DNA of 64,000 bases from Pseudomonas sp. NBRC 111124 (GTDB taxonomy: Bacteria; Pseudomonadota; Gammaproteobacteria; Pseudomonadales; Pseudomonadaceae): the NCBI RefSeq assembly GCF_001320245.1, contig NZ_BCBA01000059.1:1-64000 (forward strand), written 5' to 3'. The translations under genes were made by a program, and so were the position numbers. Every line of letters begins with the position of its first letter. The first letter of the stretch is position 1. Of this stretch, positions 1 to 7,774 are shown in pieces. The notes under the pieces are model-generated. The model was given only the letters and a program-made list of their open reading frames with translations. It was not told the DNA's origin and ran no database searches.

Positions 1-20
1 TTCGCGACACAAGGCCGCTT

Positions 21-779
21 CTACAGACGCTGCAAAATCAGCTCACCCTCGGCGCCAGCCAACCCAGGCTGCCCTTCCTGCCCCGGTCGGCCGTTAGCCC
101 CGGCATCGGTGCGATACACCAGGCAACCTTTGCTCGCTCCGCCTTTACCGGCCTTGCCGGCAGCCCCGGCCTTGCCCGGCGCGCCCCCCTCCAGGCGTAC
201 CACCACGCGCTCCTGCGGGAACCCCTGTGGCAGGCTCAGGCGAATTCGCCCGCCCGGCGCACCATCATGCCCGTTGCCACCGTCATCGCCATTCGCCCCT
301 CGACTTGCCTGGCCCCAGGTACAACCGCCAGCCTGGCCATTGGCGCCATCAAGGCCCACGTAACCCGGCGCACCGGCACCACCCCGGGCATCGATGGCCA
401 GGCGCTCGGCGTCCACCGCAGCGAGCTTCAACTCCAGGCTGCGCCCGGCGCGGGCAGCACGCTCATAAGTGCCGGGCGCCCCTGGCGCGCTGATCTCGCT
501 ACCCTCGCCCAGCACAGCACTGCGTACATCGATCAGCAGCGGTGCTTCAGCAGGTGCAATGGCAATCCGCGCATCGCGGCCCAGTTGTAGGTGATCGACC
601 TTCAGCTCGGTCAATGTGGCCGGTAGCAGCAAGGTCGCCGAATCCGCCACGCGCAATTGCTCCAGGTGCACGCTTGCCGACTTGTTCGGCAGACGCAGCA
701 TGGAATGGGAGGCAACCTCCAGGCTCTGCGCCTGGGCCATGGGTGCGGCCAATACCGCCAGCAACATCAATTTACGCAT
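21..779 (-). CDS. Exported collagen-like glycine-rich protein
   Basis: The start at 779 is chosen because the protein then opens with a clean signal peptide (MRKLMLLAVLAAPMAQAQ); an upstream in-frame start at 818 would add an Arg-rich stretch. The mature protein has a beta-type N-terminal third (SLEVASHSMLRLPNKSAS onward), then two blocks of collagen-like G-x-y triplets, roughly residues 130-175 and 195-250, rich in GAxG, GKAG and GQxG, and separated by a segment without triplets (GRIRLSLPQGFPQERVVVRL). Two cysteines, in GGCTWG and KGCLVY, could form a disulfide. No enzymatic domain is visible. The start overlaps the end of the upstream DUF1145 gene by 8 bases, so the two are probably co-transcribed. 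A periplasmic or surface structural role is inference only. Confidence 0.75.
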   Translation of the reverse strand: MRKLMLLAVLAAPMAQAQSLEVASHSMLRLPNKSASVHLEQLRVADSATLLLPATLTELKVDHLQLGRDARIAIAPAEAPLLIDVRSAVLGEGSEISAPGAPGTYERAARAGRSLELKLAAVDAERLAIDARGGAGAPGYVGLDGANGQAGGCTWGQASRGANGDDGGNGHDGAPGGRIRLSLPQGFPQERVVVRLEGGAPGKAGAAGKAGKGGASKGCLVYRTDAGANGRPGQEGQPGLAGAEGELILQRL

Positions 780-1047
780 GGCGAGGCGCCTCCTGCGGAC
801 GGGGAATGGACATGACATGAAAGATACCGGTCAGCAGGATCTGCAACCGGTCGAACCAGCGATGGCTGCGGCCGCGCAAGGTGCCATTGAAAAACAGCAC
901 CTCAAGAAAATGCAGGCTCAGGACCAAAATACCCAACGCGTTGATCAGCAGATTCAACGGCAATGGTTGCGGCATCATCAGATTGAAAAGCACCACGCCC
1001 CAGAACGCCACGGTCAGGACCTTGCCCAGGCCCAGAATGAACTTCAT
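772..1047 (-). CDS. DUF1145 family small membrane protein
   Basis: A 91-residue protein with an N-terminal hydrophobic helix (about residues 5-23), a second (about 30-50) and a weaker third near 68-80, resembling the DUF1145 family of gammaproteobacterial inner-membrane proteins of unknown function. The start is preceded by a G-rich Shine-Dalgarno-like stretch. The last 8 bases overlap the start of the collagen-like gene, consistent with a two-gene operon. Family assignment rests on the general pattern (MKFILGLGKVLTVAFWGVVL) and on its known position next to OmpA-like genes in pseudomonads. Nothing in the sequence gives a biochemical role. Confidence 0.7.
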   Translation of the reverse strand: MKFILGLGKVLTVAFWGVVLFNLMMPQPLPLNLLINALGILVLSLHFLEVLFFNGTLRGRSHRWFDRLQILLTGIFHVMSIPRPQEAPRHA

Positions 1048-1148
1048 ACCCCGCCCCTACGTGTCTATTTATTGTTATGACTACGCGGCCCGAGCAAGCG
1101 CGCCGCGCAGCCAACACTACCTGCATGCCCACGCACACGCCAGCGTAG

Positions 1149-1862
1149 TCAGTTGAGGTGCAGGTCCACCCGTCGGTTGTGCGCACGCCCTTCTTCGGTG
1201 GCATTGTCAGCGATTGGCTCATGGGCGCCACGGCCCTCGCTGGTCACTTTCTGTGGCGCCACCCCCTGACGGATGAGGTACTCGGCGACACTGGCGGCAC
1301 GGCGTTCGGACAGCGCCTGGTTATAGCTGTCAGAGCCCACGTTGTCGGTATGACCGACCACCTTGATACGGCTGACCCCCAGCTCATTGAGGCGCGGCAG
1401 CAGGCTTTTCAAGCGCTCCTCGCTACCCGGCGTGAGCTCGGCGGAATTGAAGGCAAACATCACCTGGCCCTGGTCGTCGAGGGTGATCACCTCAGGCTTG
1501 GGCTGCGGCGCGGGTTGCGACGGTGGATATTGCGGCAGTGGGCAGCCCATGTGGTTAACCGCAGTATCGGCCGGGGTATCGGGGCAGAGGTCGCGACGGT
1601 CGAACACGCCGTCACCGTCTTCGTCGCCATCCTGGACGTAGCAGATCAGCCCACCGGCGATCGCGCCGAGGGCACCGAGGCCAGCCGCCCAGCTCGAGTT
1701 TTCGATGGCGCCAAGACCACCACCCACCGCACCACCGAGCACGCTGCAGAGGGGCCAAGTCCTTTGATTGAGGGGCGCACTGCCGTCACTGTGGGTGGCG
1801 CAGCCTGCAAGCAGGCTGGTGACCAACAGCAACGGCATGGCCGCCTTCGACATTACACTCAT
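1149..1862 (-). CDS. OmpA-family lipoprotein (first of two)
   Basis: 237 residues. The start at 1862 is supported by an AGGAG about 8 bases upstream. The signal peptide ends in a lipobox (LLAGC), so the protein should be a lipoprotein. It is followed by a glycine-rich zipper-like stretch (GGAVGGGLGAIENSSWAAGLG), then an Asp-rich, thrombospondin type-3-like calcium loop (DGDEDGDGVFDRRDLCPDTP), a proline-rich linker and a C-terminal OmpA peptidoglycan-binding domain with the typical GHTDNVGSDSYNQALSERRA and NRRVDLHLN elements. The role inferred is tethering the outer membrane to peptidoglycan. It is a clear paralogue of the next gene and lies 88 bases downstream of it on the same strand. Confidence 0.9.
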   Translation of the reverse strand: MSVMSKAAMPLLLVTSLLAGCATHSDGSAPLNQRTWPLCSVLGGAVGGGLGAIENSSWAAGLGALGAIAGGLICYVQDGDEDGDGVFDRRDLCPDTPADTAVNHMGCPLPQYPPSQPAPQPKPEVITLDDQGQVMFAFNSAELTPGSEERLKSLLPRLNELGVSRIKVVGHTDNVGSDSYNQALSERRAASVAEYLIRQGVAPQKVTSEGRGAHEPIADNATEEGRAHNRRVDLHLN

Positions 1863-1950
1863 GATGAATGCTCCTGTGTCATCGGCCGCAACCGGCTAGC
1901 AGGATTAAAGACGCGCCCGCGCCACTTCTCAAGGCGCGGGCGCAGGGACG

Positions 1951-2643
1951 TCAACGCTGGATCTTGATCTCGGTGCGACGGTTCATGGCACGCCCCTCGG
2001 CCGTGGCATTGTCTGCCACTGGCTGGGTTTCGCCAGCACCTACCACCGATACGAAGCTGGCACGAGGCACACCGCTGTCGATCAGGTAATCGGTTACGGC
2101 GTGGGCACGGTGCTCGGACAATTTCTGGTTGTACTTGTCGGAACCTACGCTATCGGTGTGGCCGGTCACGGTCAGACGGGCGCTCGGAGCCTCTTGCTTC
2201 AGGCGAGTGGCTACCGTGTTCAGGCGCTCCTTGTCGGCCGCCGTCAGGCGCGAGGAGTTGAATTCGAAGTGCACGTCACGAATAACGATCACTTCTTCCT
2301 TCTGCACGACCACTTCCTCGACCACAGGAGGGGGCGCTGGCGGACAGCCATTGGCATCGACCTTGACGCCACGCGGCGTACCTGGGCATTTGTCACGGCT
2401 GTCCGGCACGCCATCACCGTCTTCGTCACCATCGCCGTGAGCCCAGCAATAACCTGCCGCCAGGCCACCGCCGAGCAGCGCGCCCCAGCCAGCCCAGCTG
2501 GAACTCTCGATGGCACCCAGACCGGCACCGGCAACACCCCCGACGGCAGCACACTTCGGCCAGTCGGTTTTTTGCAAACCTGCACAACCAGTCAACACAC
2601 TGGTGAGCAGTACCAGGGGTAACGCTGTGCGTACTATGCTCAT
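1951..2643 (-). CDS. OmpA-family lipoprotein (second of two)
   Basis: 230 residues from the ATG at 2643, where a lipoprotein signal peptide begins (MSIVRTALPLVLLTSVLTGCAG). A much longer in-frame extension upstream is GC-driven and has no signal peptide. Architecture matches its neighbour: lipobox Cys, glycine-zipper region (GGVAGAGLGAIESSSWAGWG), Asp-rich type-3-like repeat (DGDEDGDGVPDSRDKCPGTP), a V/E-rich linker, then an OmpA C-terminal domain with GHTDSVGSDKYNQKLSEHRA and NRRTEIKIQR. The likely role is envelope integrity through peptidoglycan binding. Two adjacent paralogues suggest a local duplication. No enzymatic motif is visible. Confidence 0.9.
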   Translation of the reverse strand: MSIVRTALPLVLLTSVLTGCAGLQKTDWPKCAAVGGVAGAGLGAIESSSWAGWGALLGGGLAAGYCWAHGDGDEDGDGVPDSRDKCPGTPRGVKVDANGCPPAPPPVVEEVVVQKEEVIVIRDVHFEFNSSRLTAADKERLNTVATRLKQEAPSARLTVTGHTDSVGSDKYNQKLSEHRAHAVTDYLIDSGVPRASFVSVVGAGETQPVADNATAEGRAMNRRTEIKIQR

Positions 2644-2802
2644 TTTCGTAGCTTCTCCTAGGGGAATCGGCATAAGGCCGATCTCTGGGAGTAAAGACCG
2701 CGCAATCCATCCCTGCCAGCAATAAGCCACGACACGGCCACTTGCCTCTATGCCGGCGGACAGCAGCCCGCTAGTCTTGGATGACTTGAACGAGGATTGG
2801 CA

Positions 2803-3297
2803 ATGATCGACGGTTTTTCCCAGCGCACGCCGCAACAAGCCCTGGCCGCCCTGCTGGAGCGTTTTACCCCGCAACGCCTGCTGCTGGTGGGTACCCGCTT
2901 CCCGGCGCTGGATGCCTTTGCCCAGGCTCACCCACAGGTGACCATCGAAACCTGCGCCCCGGGGCCCTTGCCGGCAGCGCTGGCGGCCCAGCGCTTCGAC
3001 CTGGCAATGCTGGTGGACTGCCTGGAGCACTTGCCAAAACGCACCGGCCTGCAGTTGCTGGGCGGCATCCGCAACCTCAACGCCAGCCGAGTTGCAGTGC
3101 TGGCCGACTTGCCCGCCTGCGGCTGGCAAGACACCGATTTCTTCTCCCTGGCGCTGTCGGCCAGCGAGAAATTCCGCCGTGATGAGCAGGTGTTGAGCTT
3201 GTTCACCTATGATCTACATGACTACAAGCAGGTCCCGGACTGGCTCAACGCCAGGTTCTGGGCCAATCCTGAAAACTTCGGCAAGTATTGGTGGTGA
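2803..3297 (+). CDS. DUF6231-like protein
   Basis: 164 residues. The ATG at 2803 is preferred over a TTG two codons earlier because an AGG sits about 8 bases upstream. The protein has a methyltransferase-like look: an N-terminal segment (LLVGTRFPALDAFAQAHPQ) followed by FDLAMLVDCLEHLPKRTGLQLLGG, resembling strand 4 of a Rossmann-type class I methyltransferase, but there is no clear glycine-rich SAM motif, so activity is doubtful. The C-terminus is rich in aromatic residues (NARFWANPENFGKYWW). It sits directly upstream of ychJ, whose start overlaps or nearly abuts its stop, indicating translational coupling. Function unknown. Confidence 0.7.
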   Translation: MIDGFSQRTPQQALAALLERFTPQRLLLVGTRFPALDAFAQAHPQVTIETCAPGPLPAALAAQRFDLAMLVDCLEHLPKRTGLQLLGGIRNLNASRVAVLADLPACGWQDTDFFSLALSASEKFRRDEQVLSLFTYDLHDYKQVPDWLNARFWANPENFGKYWW

Positions 3298-3299
3298 TG

Positions 3300-3776
3300 A
3301 TGAGTGTCTCGGTTTGCCCTTGTGGCAGCGGCAATCTGCTTGACGCCTGCTGCGGGCATTACCATGCCGGCACCCCGGCTCCCGACGCCCAGACGCTGAT
3401 GCGTTCGCGCTACAGCGCCTATGTATTGGGGCTGGTCGACTACCTGGTCGCCACGACCCTGCCAGCCCAGCAGGCCGGGCTGGACCGCACCGCCATAGCG
3501 GCATGGAGTGCCCAGAGCACCTGGCTGGGCCTGGAGGTGGAAAGCGCCGAAGTGCTCGGCGGCCAGCCCGAACACGCCTTCGTGACCTTCACCGCGCGCT
3601 GGCATGACCAGGCGGGCGACCATCAGCACCGTGAGCGTTCTGCTTTCGTGCAGCACGAGCGGCGGTGGTACTTCATCGATCCCACCGTCGCGCTCAAGGC
3701 CGGCCGCAACGATCCCTGCCCCTGCGCCAGCGGGCAGAAATTCAAGAAATGCTGCGCCAGCTACGTCGGTAACTGA
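3300..3776 (+). CDS. YchJ family (UPF0225) SEC-C metal-binding protein
   Basis: 158 residues, beginning MSVSVCPCGSGN. An adjacent ATG at 3297 overlaps the previous stop codon and is an alternative start. It has the diagnostic two-ended arrangement of YchJ proteins: an N-terminal SEC-C-like motif (CPCGSG...CCGHYH, residues 6-20) and a C-terminal one (GRNDPCPCASGQKFKKCC), which bind zinc. Between them lies the YchJ NTF2-like domain with MRSRYSAYVLGLVDYL. The biochemical function of YchJ is not firmly established. It is tightly packed with the gene before it, and the LEA-type lipoprotein follows 2 bases later. A second, tiny SEC-C gene sits 480 bases downstream. Confidence 0.9.
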   Translation: MSVSVCPCGSGNLLDACCGHYHAGTPAPDAQTLMRSRYSAYVLGLVDYLVATTLPAQQAGLDRTAIAAWSAQSTWLGLEVESAEVLGGQPEHAFVTFTARWHDQAGDHQHRERSAFVQHERRWYFIDPTVALKAGRNDPCPCASGQKFKKCCASYVGN

Positions 3777-3778
3777 GC

Positions 3779-4252
3779 ATGATCGCCGCCATCCGCCTGC
3801 TCTTGCTCAGCACCCTGCTGGCACTGCTGGCGGGCTGTGCCAGCTGGGGTGAAGACTGGCGCGAGCCGGAACTGCACCTGGACCAGGTCGAAACGGTGAA
3901 GGCACGGCTGCTGCAGCAGGAGTTCGTGCTGCACCTGCGCGTCGACAACCCCAATGACAGCCGTCTGTTCATTCGCAACCTGAGTTACTCGGTGTGGCTC
4001 GACGACCTGCTATTGGCGCAGGATGAGGTCAGCCTCTGGCGCAGTGTCGGCGGGCATGCCCGGCGCACGTTCAAGATCACGGCGCGGACCAACCTTTGGC
4101 AGCACCTGAAACCATTGGCCAAGCTGCTCAAGAGCGGGCAGCCGCTGCATTACCGTTTGCAAGGTGAACTGGAGACCGGGCTGATCATCCATCAGGACCT
4201 GCACTTGTCGCGCAGTGGTGAGATAATCCCCGGCGATTTCATACCGGAGTAA
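3779..4252 (+). CDS. LEA type 2 (WHy domain) family lipoprotein
   Basis: 157 residues with a lipoprotein signal (LLALLAGCASWG, Cys at about residue 20). The body looks like a late-embryogenesis-abundant 14 / WHy-type immunoglobulin-like fold: LHLRVDNPNDSRLFIRNLSY is the characteristic V-x-N-P-N block, and the C-terminus has the matching strand pattern. Bacterial members are envelope lipoproteins thought to protect against stress, but their ligand is unknown. The start lies 2 bases after ychJ and the next small gene begins 7 bases after its stop, so it belongs to a compact 2803-4460 gene string. Confidence 0.85.
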   Translation: MIAAIRLLLLSTLLALLAGCASWGEDWREPELHLDQVETVKARLLQQEFVLHLRVDNPNDSRLFIRNLSYSVWLDDLLLAQDEVSLWRSVGGHARRTFKITARTNLWQHLKPLAKLLKSGQPLHYRLQGELETGLIIHQDLHLSRSGEIIPGDFIPE

Positions 4253-4259
4253 CCCTGCA

Positions 4260-4460
4260 ATGACCCAGCAACCCCATGTTCATGGCCCGGACTGCAACCA
4301 CGGTCACGATCATCATGATCACGACCACGGCCATGTACACGGCCCGCACTGCAACCACGGCCACCAGGAGCCGGTGCGCAACGCCCTGAAGGACGTTGGC
4401 CGCAACGACCCATGCCCGTGCGGCAGCCAGAAAAAGTTCAAGAAGTGCCACGGCGCTTGA
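4260..4460 (+). CDS. Small His-rich SEC-C domain protein
   Basis: 66 residues. Residues 6-35 contain 13 histidines arranged as two imperfect repeats of HVHGP-D/H-CNHGH separated by DHHDHDHG, each with one cysteine (C12, C31). A short linker leads to a complete SEC-C zinc-binding motif (GRNDPCPCGSQKKFKKCHG) at the C-terminus, closely resembling the C-terminal SEC-C motif of YchJ encoded 480 bases upstream. SEC-C motifs bind zinc and, in SecA, contact SecB and ribosomes. The His-rich tail is the kind seen in nickel or zinc storage and delivery proteins. A metal-buffering or metal-dependent role is inference. No signal peptide, so cytosolic. Confidence 0.85.
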   Translation: MTQQPHVHGPDCNHGHDHHDHDHGHVHGPHCNHGHQEPVRNALKDVGRNDPCPCGSQKKFKKCHGA

Positions 4461-4475
4461 TCGAGCTTTAAGCGG

Positions 4476-4537
4476 CAGCTTCAAGCTGCAAGTAAAAGCA
4501 GATCTGGTTCTGTCTTGAGACTTGAAGCTTGAAGCTG
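4476..4537. repeat. Large imperfect inverted repeat downstream of the SEC-C gene
   Basis: Arms 4476-4492 (CAGCTTCAAGCTGCAAG) and 4521-4537 (CTTGAAGCTTGAAGCTG) are reverse complements at 16 of 17 positions, enclosing a 28-base loop. An outer AGCGG/CCGCT pair extends the stem after a bulge. Similar agcttgaagctt-type elements are common between Pseudomonas genes. It may act as a terminator or a REP-like element. The remaining 4461-4640 interval holds no gene I can support. Confidence 0.6.
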
Positions 4538-4640
4538 ATAACCGCTCGTAAATAAAGCTCCACCGCACCTTGCAAGGCGCCTGCGCGCTCACTACCTTAG
4601 CGCCTTTCGAACCCCGCCACGCCTTGCAGGAGCCCTTGTC

Positions 4641-7082
4641 ATGGCCGCCCCCGTCCTTCCTCCCTTCCGCCCGCGGTTCACCGCCGCCGCCACGTTGCTC
4701 GGCATGCTCGGGCTCGCCGGCTGCCAGATGGGTGGCTATCAGGACAGCGTGCCACCGACCACGGGCGTGCAACCGCTCAAGGGCCTGGCACAGAACGTCT
4801 CGGTCCGGCGCAACGCCATGGGCGCGCCGCTGATCGAAAGCAGTAGCTTCCATGACGCCCTGTTCACCCTTGGCTATGTACATGCCGGCGATCGCATCGA
4901 GCAGATGCTCGCCATGCGCCTGCTCGCCCAGGGCCGCCTGGCCGAGCTGGCCGGCAGCGAAGCGCTGGACATCGACCGGCTGATGCGCGCCGCCAACCTC
5001 AAGCAGAGCGCCGCCCAGCAGTATGCCGATGCCTCGCCACGCCTGAAGCGCTTTTTCGAGGTGTATGCCCGTGGGGTCAACGCCTATCTGTTCCGTTATC
5101 GCGACAAGCTGCCGGCCAACCTGGCCAGCAGTGGCTATCGCCCTGAATACTGGAAGCCTGAAGATTCGGCACTGATCTTCAACCTGTACGCCTTCAGCCA
5201 GTCGGTGAACCTGCAAGAAGAGCTCAGCGCCCTGACACTGGCGCAGAAGGTCGGCAACGACAAGCTGCACTGGTTGCTGCCTGGCGCACCGGACGAACCC
5301 CTGGCTGAAGCCGAGGTGGAAAAACTCAAGGGCCTCAACCTGAGCAGCCAGCTGCCCGGTTTGCCCGCGCTGGCGGCGGCCAGCCAGAAACTCGCCGACC
5401 TCGACCTGCTCGGCAGCCCCGGTTCGGCCAACCTGGCGCTAGGCCCGCAACGCAGCCGCAGCGGCAAGAGCCTGCTGGCCAGCGACAGCCGCGCCGCCTG
5501 GGCCCTGAGCCCAGTGCAGATCCACACCGCCAAGTACCAGGTTGCCGGCCTGTCACTGCCAGGCCTGCCCATCGTGCTGGCCGGCTACAACGGCAAACTG
5601 GCCTGGAGCAGCAGTGCGGTGATGGCCGACAACCAGGACCTGTACCTGGAGCAGCTGCGTCATGCCGGCAGCCAGGTGACCTACCTGGCCGACGGCAAGT
5701 GGCTGCCGGCCCGGGCCCGCAGCGAAACCTTCTTTGTTCGTGGCCAGCGCCCGCAGCGCGAAGTGTTCTACGACACCCGCCATGGCACCCTGCTCCCCCA
5801 GGCGGGCAACGCCAGCCTGGGCCTGGCCCTGAGCCTGCCGCAGATCAAGGGCGACCGCAGCCTCGACGCACTGTTCGACCTGACCCGCGCACAGAACATC
5901 GAACGTGCCTTCGACAGCACCCGTGAAGTCGCCACCGCCGCCCTCAACTTCGTCTTCGCCGAGCCTGAGCACATCGGCTGGCAGGTCAGCGGCCGCTACC
6001 CGAACCGCCGTGAAGGCCAGGGCTTGCTGCCCTCTCCGGGTTGGGACGGTCGCTATGACTGGGACGGCTATGCCGACCCGATGCTGCACCCTTATGACCA
6101 GGACCCACCGGCCGGCTGGATCGCCCACGCCAACCAGCGCAGCCTGCCGCGCGGCTATGGCATGCAGCTGTCCAGCACCTGGTACTACCCCGAGCGCGCC
6201 GAGCGTCTGGGCCAGCTGGCCGGCAACGGTCGCCACGACAGCCGCAGCCTGATGGCCCTGCAGAACGATCAGGTGACGCTGCTGGCTGACAAGCTCAAGC
6301 AGATGTTCGATGCCCCCGGCATGGCCCAGCCACTCAAGCAGGCGATCGACGCCCTGCCCCCGGCCCAACGCGACAAAGCGCGCGACGCCCTGGCCCGGCT
6401 GAAAGCCTTCGATGGCCGCTTGAGCCCGGTGTCGGCAGATGCCGCGCTGTACGAGTTGTTCCTCCAGGAAATAGCCCGCCAGACATTCATGGATGACCTC
6501 GGCCCGGAATCGAGCCCAGCCTGGCAGGCGTTCGTCAGCAACGCCCGCCTGTCGTACTCGGCCCAGGCCGACCACCTGCTGGGCCGTGACGACAGCCCGT
6601 TCTGGGATGACCGCAGCACGCCGCAAAAGGAAGACAAACCCACCATCCTCGCCCGCAGCCTGGCGGCCGCCGTGGATGCCGGCACCGCGCAACTGGGCAG
6701 TGACCGCCGCGCCTGGCAGTGGGGCAAGCTGCATCAGTACCGCTGGCCGGCCCCTGCCTACCACGGGTTGGGCGATGCACTGAGCCGCTCACCACTGGCC
6801 GCCGGTGGCGACTTCAGCACCCTGGCCCTGACCCCTTACGCGTGGGGCAGCGACTTCGACACCCGACTGCCGGCCTCGGCGCGGATGATCGTCGACTTCG
6901 GCCAGGCCGAGCCGCTGCAGGTACTGACCAGTAACGGCCAGTCGGGCAACCCGGCCAGTGCGCATTACAGCGACGGGCTGGATGCCTGGTTCAAGGGCAG
7001 GTTCATGAGCCTGCCGCTACAGCCGCAGAACTTTGGCCGGGCCTATGGCAGCCAACGGGTGACGTTGGTGCCGGGCCGCTAG
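4641..7082 (+). CDS. quiP: Penicillin acylase family protein, likely AHL acylase QuiP
   Basis: 813 residues, an Ntn-hydrolase precursor. The N-terminus has a hydrophobic signal with a lipobox-like LGLAGC. The alpha chain follows (IESSSFHDALFTLGYVHAGDR is the typical FGYVHAQDR-like helix), then a spacer and the processing site at G261-S262 (GSANLALGPQRSRSGKS), where S262 would become the catalytic N-terminal Ser of the beta chain. The rest is beta chain with AGYNGKLAWSSS and a HANQR segment. Length and pattern fit QuiP, an acyl-homoserine lactone acylase of P. aeruginosa and P. putida that acts in the periplasm. The usual NDPHL segment after the serine reads ASDSRAAW here, so substrate range is uncertain. 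Its 3' end is partly duplicated at 7915-7946. Confidence 0.8.
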   Translation: MAAPVLPPFRPRFTAAATLLGMLGLAGCQMGGYQDSVPPTTGVQPLKGLAQNVSVRRNAMGAPLIESSSFHDALFTLGYVHAGDRIEQMLAMRLLAQGRLAELAGSEALDIDRLMRAANLKQSAAQQYADASPRLKRFFEVYARGVNAYLFRYRDKLPANLASSGYRPEYWKPEDSALIFNLYAFSQSVNLQEELSALTLAQKVGNDKLHWLLPGAPDEPLAEAEVEKLKGLNLSSQLPGLPALAAASQKLADLDLLGSPGSANLALGPQRSRSGKSLLASDSRAAWALSPVQIHTAKYQVAGLSLPGLPIVLAGYNGKLAWSSSAVMADNQDLYLEQLRHAGSQVTYLADGKWLPARARSETFFVRGQRPQREVFYDTRHGTLLPQAGNASLGLALSLPQIKGDRSLDALFDLTRAQNIERAFDSTREVATAALNFVFAEPEHIGWQVSGRYPNRREGQGLLPSPGWDGRYDWDGYADPMLHPYDQDPPAGWIAHANQRSLPRGYGMQLSSTWYYPERAERLGQLAGNGRHDSRSLMALQNDQVTLLADKLKQMFDAPGMAQPLKQAIDALPPAQRDKARDALARLKAFDGRLSPVSADAALYELFLQEIARQTFMDDLGPESSPAWQAFVSNARLSYSAQADHLLGRDDSPFWDDRSTPQKEDKPTILARSLAAAVDAGTAQLGSDRRAWQWGKLHQYRWPAPAYHGLGDALSRSPLAAGGDFSTLALTPYAWGSDFDTRLPASARMIVDFGQAEPLQVLTSNGQSGNPASAHYSDGLDAWFKGRFMSLPLQPQNFGRAYGSQRVTLVPGR

Positions 7083-7090
7083 TGAAAATA

Positions 7091-7114
7091 AGCCGCCTGG
7101 ACTGGCGGCTTTTT
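7091..7114 (+). terminator. Rho-independent terminator of the quiP-like gene
   Basis: Stem AGCCGCC (7091-7097) pairs with GGCGGCT (7104-7110) around the loop TGGACT, followed by TTTT. It begins 8 bases after the acylase stop codon and separates that gene from the convergent hicB. Confidence 0.85.
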
Positions 7115-7125
7115 CTTAGGGGCTG

Positions 7126-7551
7126 TCAAGCCGTGACGACAGCGAGTTCGATTCGCTGACCGAGCACATGCAAGGCATGCTCGACCTGCTCGATCTTTGA
7201 ACGATGCAACAGATCCACCAAGCGATCCACCTGAGGGCGATTGACGCCCAGTCGCCGAGCCATCTCGGTCTTGCTCACTTTCTGTTCAACCATTGTGTTC
7301 CAGAGGGCTGCCTTCGCCGCTGTCAGAGCCGGCAAGCGTACGACGGGCTGATCAGCCAATTTCATTGCAGGAAGCGGTATCGCAATCTTCTGGTCAACAT
7401 AGAACGAAAGCGCGGACTCCATGGCGTCTACAGCATCGAACAGCGCCTCTTCCTCGGTATCGCCTGCACTGGACATCTCAGGCACATCCGGGCAACTGAT
7501 CCAGACACTGCCCGCCTCTCGATGAATGACTACTGGATAGTCGAAGGTCAT
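7126..7551 (-). CDS. hicB: HicB family antitoxin
   Basis: 141 residues from the ATG at 7551, which has a strong GGGGAG 8 bases upstream; an in-frame start 24 bases further up would overlap hicA and lacks a ribosome site. The N-terminal half is the partial RNase H-like HicB fold (FDYPVVIHREAGSVWISCPDVPEMSSAGDTEEEAL), which neutralises the toxin. The C-terminal half carries a helix-turn-helix (SKTEMARRLGVNRPQVDRLVDLLHR, cut here to its core MARRLGVNRPQVDRL) for operator binding. It lies 17 bases downstream of hicA in the usual toxin-first order. The pair probably autoregulates from the palindrome upstream of hicA. Confidence 0.92.
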   Translation of the reverse strand: MTFDYPVVIHREAGSVWISCPDVPEMSSAGDTEEEALFDAVDAMESALSFYVDQKIAIPLPAMKLADQPVVRLPALTAAKAALWNTMVEQKVSKTEMARRLGVNRPQVDRLVDLLHRSKIEQVEHALHVLGQRIELAVVTA

Positions 7552-7568
7552 GGTGTTCTCCCCTAAAT

Positions 7569-7754
7569 TCAACATTCACTCAGGCCCAGATCTTTGAGGA
7601 TCTTTCTTCTCAGCCCCTCGCCAATCTCTTTGGCGCCGTGGTCGGGAAAAATCGTTTGGCGATTACCGAGATAAACCTTGAAGTGGCTGCCTTTGGCCGG
7701 AACGAACGTAACACCTCGGGCGCGTAGCCATCGGCGAAATTCACTGTATTTCAT
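7569..7754 (-). CDS. hicA: HicA family mRNA interferase toxin
   Basis: 61 residues with the compact dsRBD-like HicA fold: an N-terminal helix (MKYSEFRRWLRARG), the glycine-serine-histidine motif holding the catalytic His (AKGSHFKVYLGNR), then the basic C-terminal block (GAKEIGEGLRRKILKDLGL). HicA cleaves mRNA on ribosomes and is held inactive by HicB. Length is normal for the family and no truncation is visible, so the toxin looks intact. The pair sits between two copies of the acylase gene end, suggesting it arrived as a small mobile module. Confidence 0.92.
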   Translation of the reverse strand: MKYSEFRRWLRARGVTFVPAKGSHFKVYLGNRQTIFPDHGAKEIGEGLRRKILKDLGLSEC

Positions 7755-7774
7755 ACGGGCCTTCGATGCTCAAT

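Noticed and set aside
1951..3129. Longer 392-residue version of the second OmpA lipoprotein
   Set aside because: The extension before 2643 buries the lipoprotein signal peptide inside the protein and runs opposite the DUF6231 gene.
4476..4537. Short CRISPR-like array in the agcttgaagctt region
   Set aside because: Only two inverted arms and no repeat-spacer pattern; it is a hairpin.
5553..6764. A 403-codon open frame opposite the acylase gene
   Set aside because: Antisense shadow of the Ntn-hydrolase, whose motifs show that the plus strand is the coding one.
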